Part shown: positions 6,028 through 6,167 of the stretch, one piece after another | Numbering within the stretch: the first letter of the stretch is position 1 | Layout of the letters: the number at the start of each line of letters is the position of its first letter | Assembly: GCA_021784205.1 (NCBI GenBank) | Contig: JAJXTB010000130.1 | Location: 1 to 6,167 of the forward strand | Reading direction: 5' to 3' | DNA length: 6,167 nt | Origin: Actinomycetes bacterium | GTDB taxonomy: Bacteria; Actinomycetota; Acidimicrobiia; Acidimicrobiales; RAAP-2 | Made by a program: the position numbers and the translations under genes | Notes under the pieces: generated by a model | Databases searched by the model: none | Seen by the model: the letters and a program-made list of their open reading frames with translations, nothing else | Told to the model about the DNA's origin: nothing

Positions 6028-6054
6028 ATGAATCGACGGTGAACCGTCGCTTCG

Positions 6055-6126
6055 CTCGGGGGCAAGGATTCGAACCCTGAATAACTGGACCAGAACCAGT
6101 TGTGTTGCCAATTACACCACCCCCGA
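6055..6126 (-). tRNA. tRNA-Gln (anticodon CTG)
   Basis: A 72-nt cloverleaf on the minus strand: acceptor TCGGGGG/CCCCCGA, D-arm GTG/CAC with loop TAATTGGCAA, anticodon stem ACTGG/CCAGT with loop TTCTGGT, so the anticodon is CTG reading CAG. The T-arm is CAGGG-TTCGAAT-CCTTG with one G·T pair, and the discriminator is G. No CCA is encoded (CGA follows), so CCA must be added after transcription. First of a two-tRNA unit with tRNA-Glu. Confidence 0.97.
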
Positions 6127-6137
6127 AGGGCTGGGCA

Positions 6138-6167
6138 ATCTTATCCGAGGCCCCCGCGACCCGCCAA
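6138..6167 (-). promoter_or_regulatory. Promoter of the tRNA-Gln/tRNA-Glu unit
   Basis: On the minus strand, TTGGCG (6167-6162, 4 of 6 to TTGACA) is followed after 18 nt by TAAGAT (6143-6138, 4 of 6 to TATAAT). Transcription would start near 6131, a few bases before the tRNA-Gln 5' end at 6126. Spacing and position suit a tRNA promoter. The -35 box sits at the very edge of the window. Confidence 0.55.

Noticed and set aside
5790..6065. 91-residue minus-strand open frame across the tRNA genes
   Set aside because: It overlaps the whole tRNA-Glu and the element end; the translation is fortuitous.

Overview
The window is GC-rich, arrowhead-tight bacterial DNA that looks actinobacterial. The main reasons are GTG starts, 4-base GTGA gene overlaps, an ATPase start with no Shine-Dalgarno that looks leaderless, and the character of the protein sequences. 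The exact lineage cannot be read from the sequence; an uncultured high-GC actinobacterium is the best guess.

Layout. (1) Positions 1-1565, minus strand: a two-gene ABC-2 (DrrA/DrrB-type) export operon. The ATPase comes first and overlaps by GTGA the permease, which runs off the left edge. (2) Positions 1566-1899: a gene-free divergent region. (3) Positions 1900-2817, plus strand: a type II toxin-antitoxin pair, with a Phd/YefM-like antitoxin overlapping by GTGA a RelE/ParE-like toxin. The toxin frame is broken at about 2445-2451; its core continues perfectly in another frame, so it reads as a frameshifted gene. (4) Positions 2938-5948: a 3,011-bp unit bounded by perfect 16-bp inverted repeats. 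Inside are a small DUF6788-like Cys-rich gene on the minus strand and, divergently, a tyrosine-recombinase-like gene coupled by GTGA to a 537-residue protein with DDE-transposase-like features. (5) Positions 5952-6167, minus strand: tRNA-Gln(CTG) followed by tRNA-Glu(CTC), behind a recognisable promoter at the right edge of the window.

The most interesting part is the inverted-repeat element. It appears to couple a tyrosine recombinase that has lost several canonical catalytic residues to a DDE-like transposase, with a third small gene divergently transcribed. Its right end lies 3 bp beyond the encoded CCA of tRNA-Glu, and a 7-of-8 direct repeat (TTTGGCGG/TTTGGCAG) flanks the two ends. The mobility mechanism and the division of labour between the two enzymes are inferred from sequence alone.
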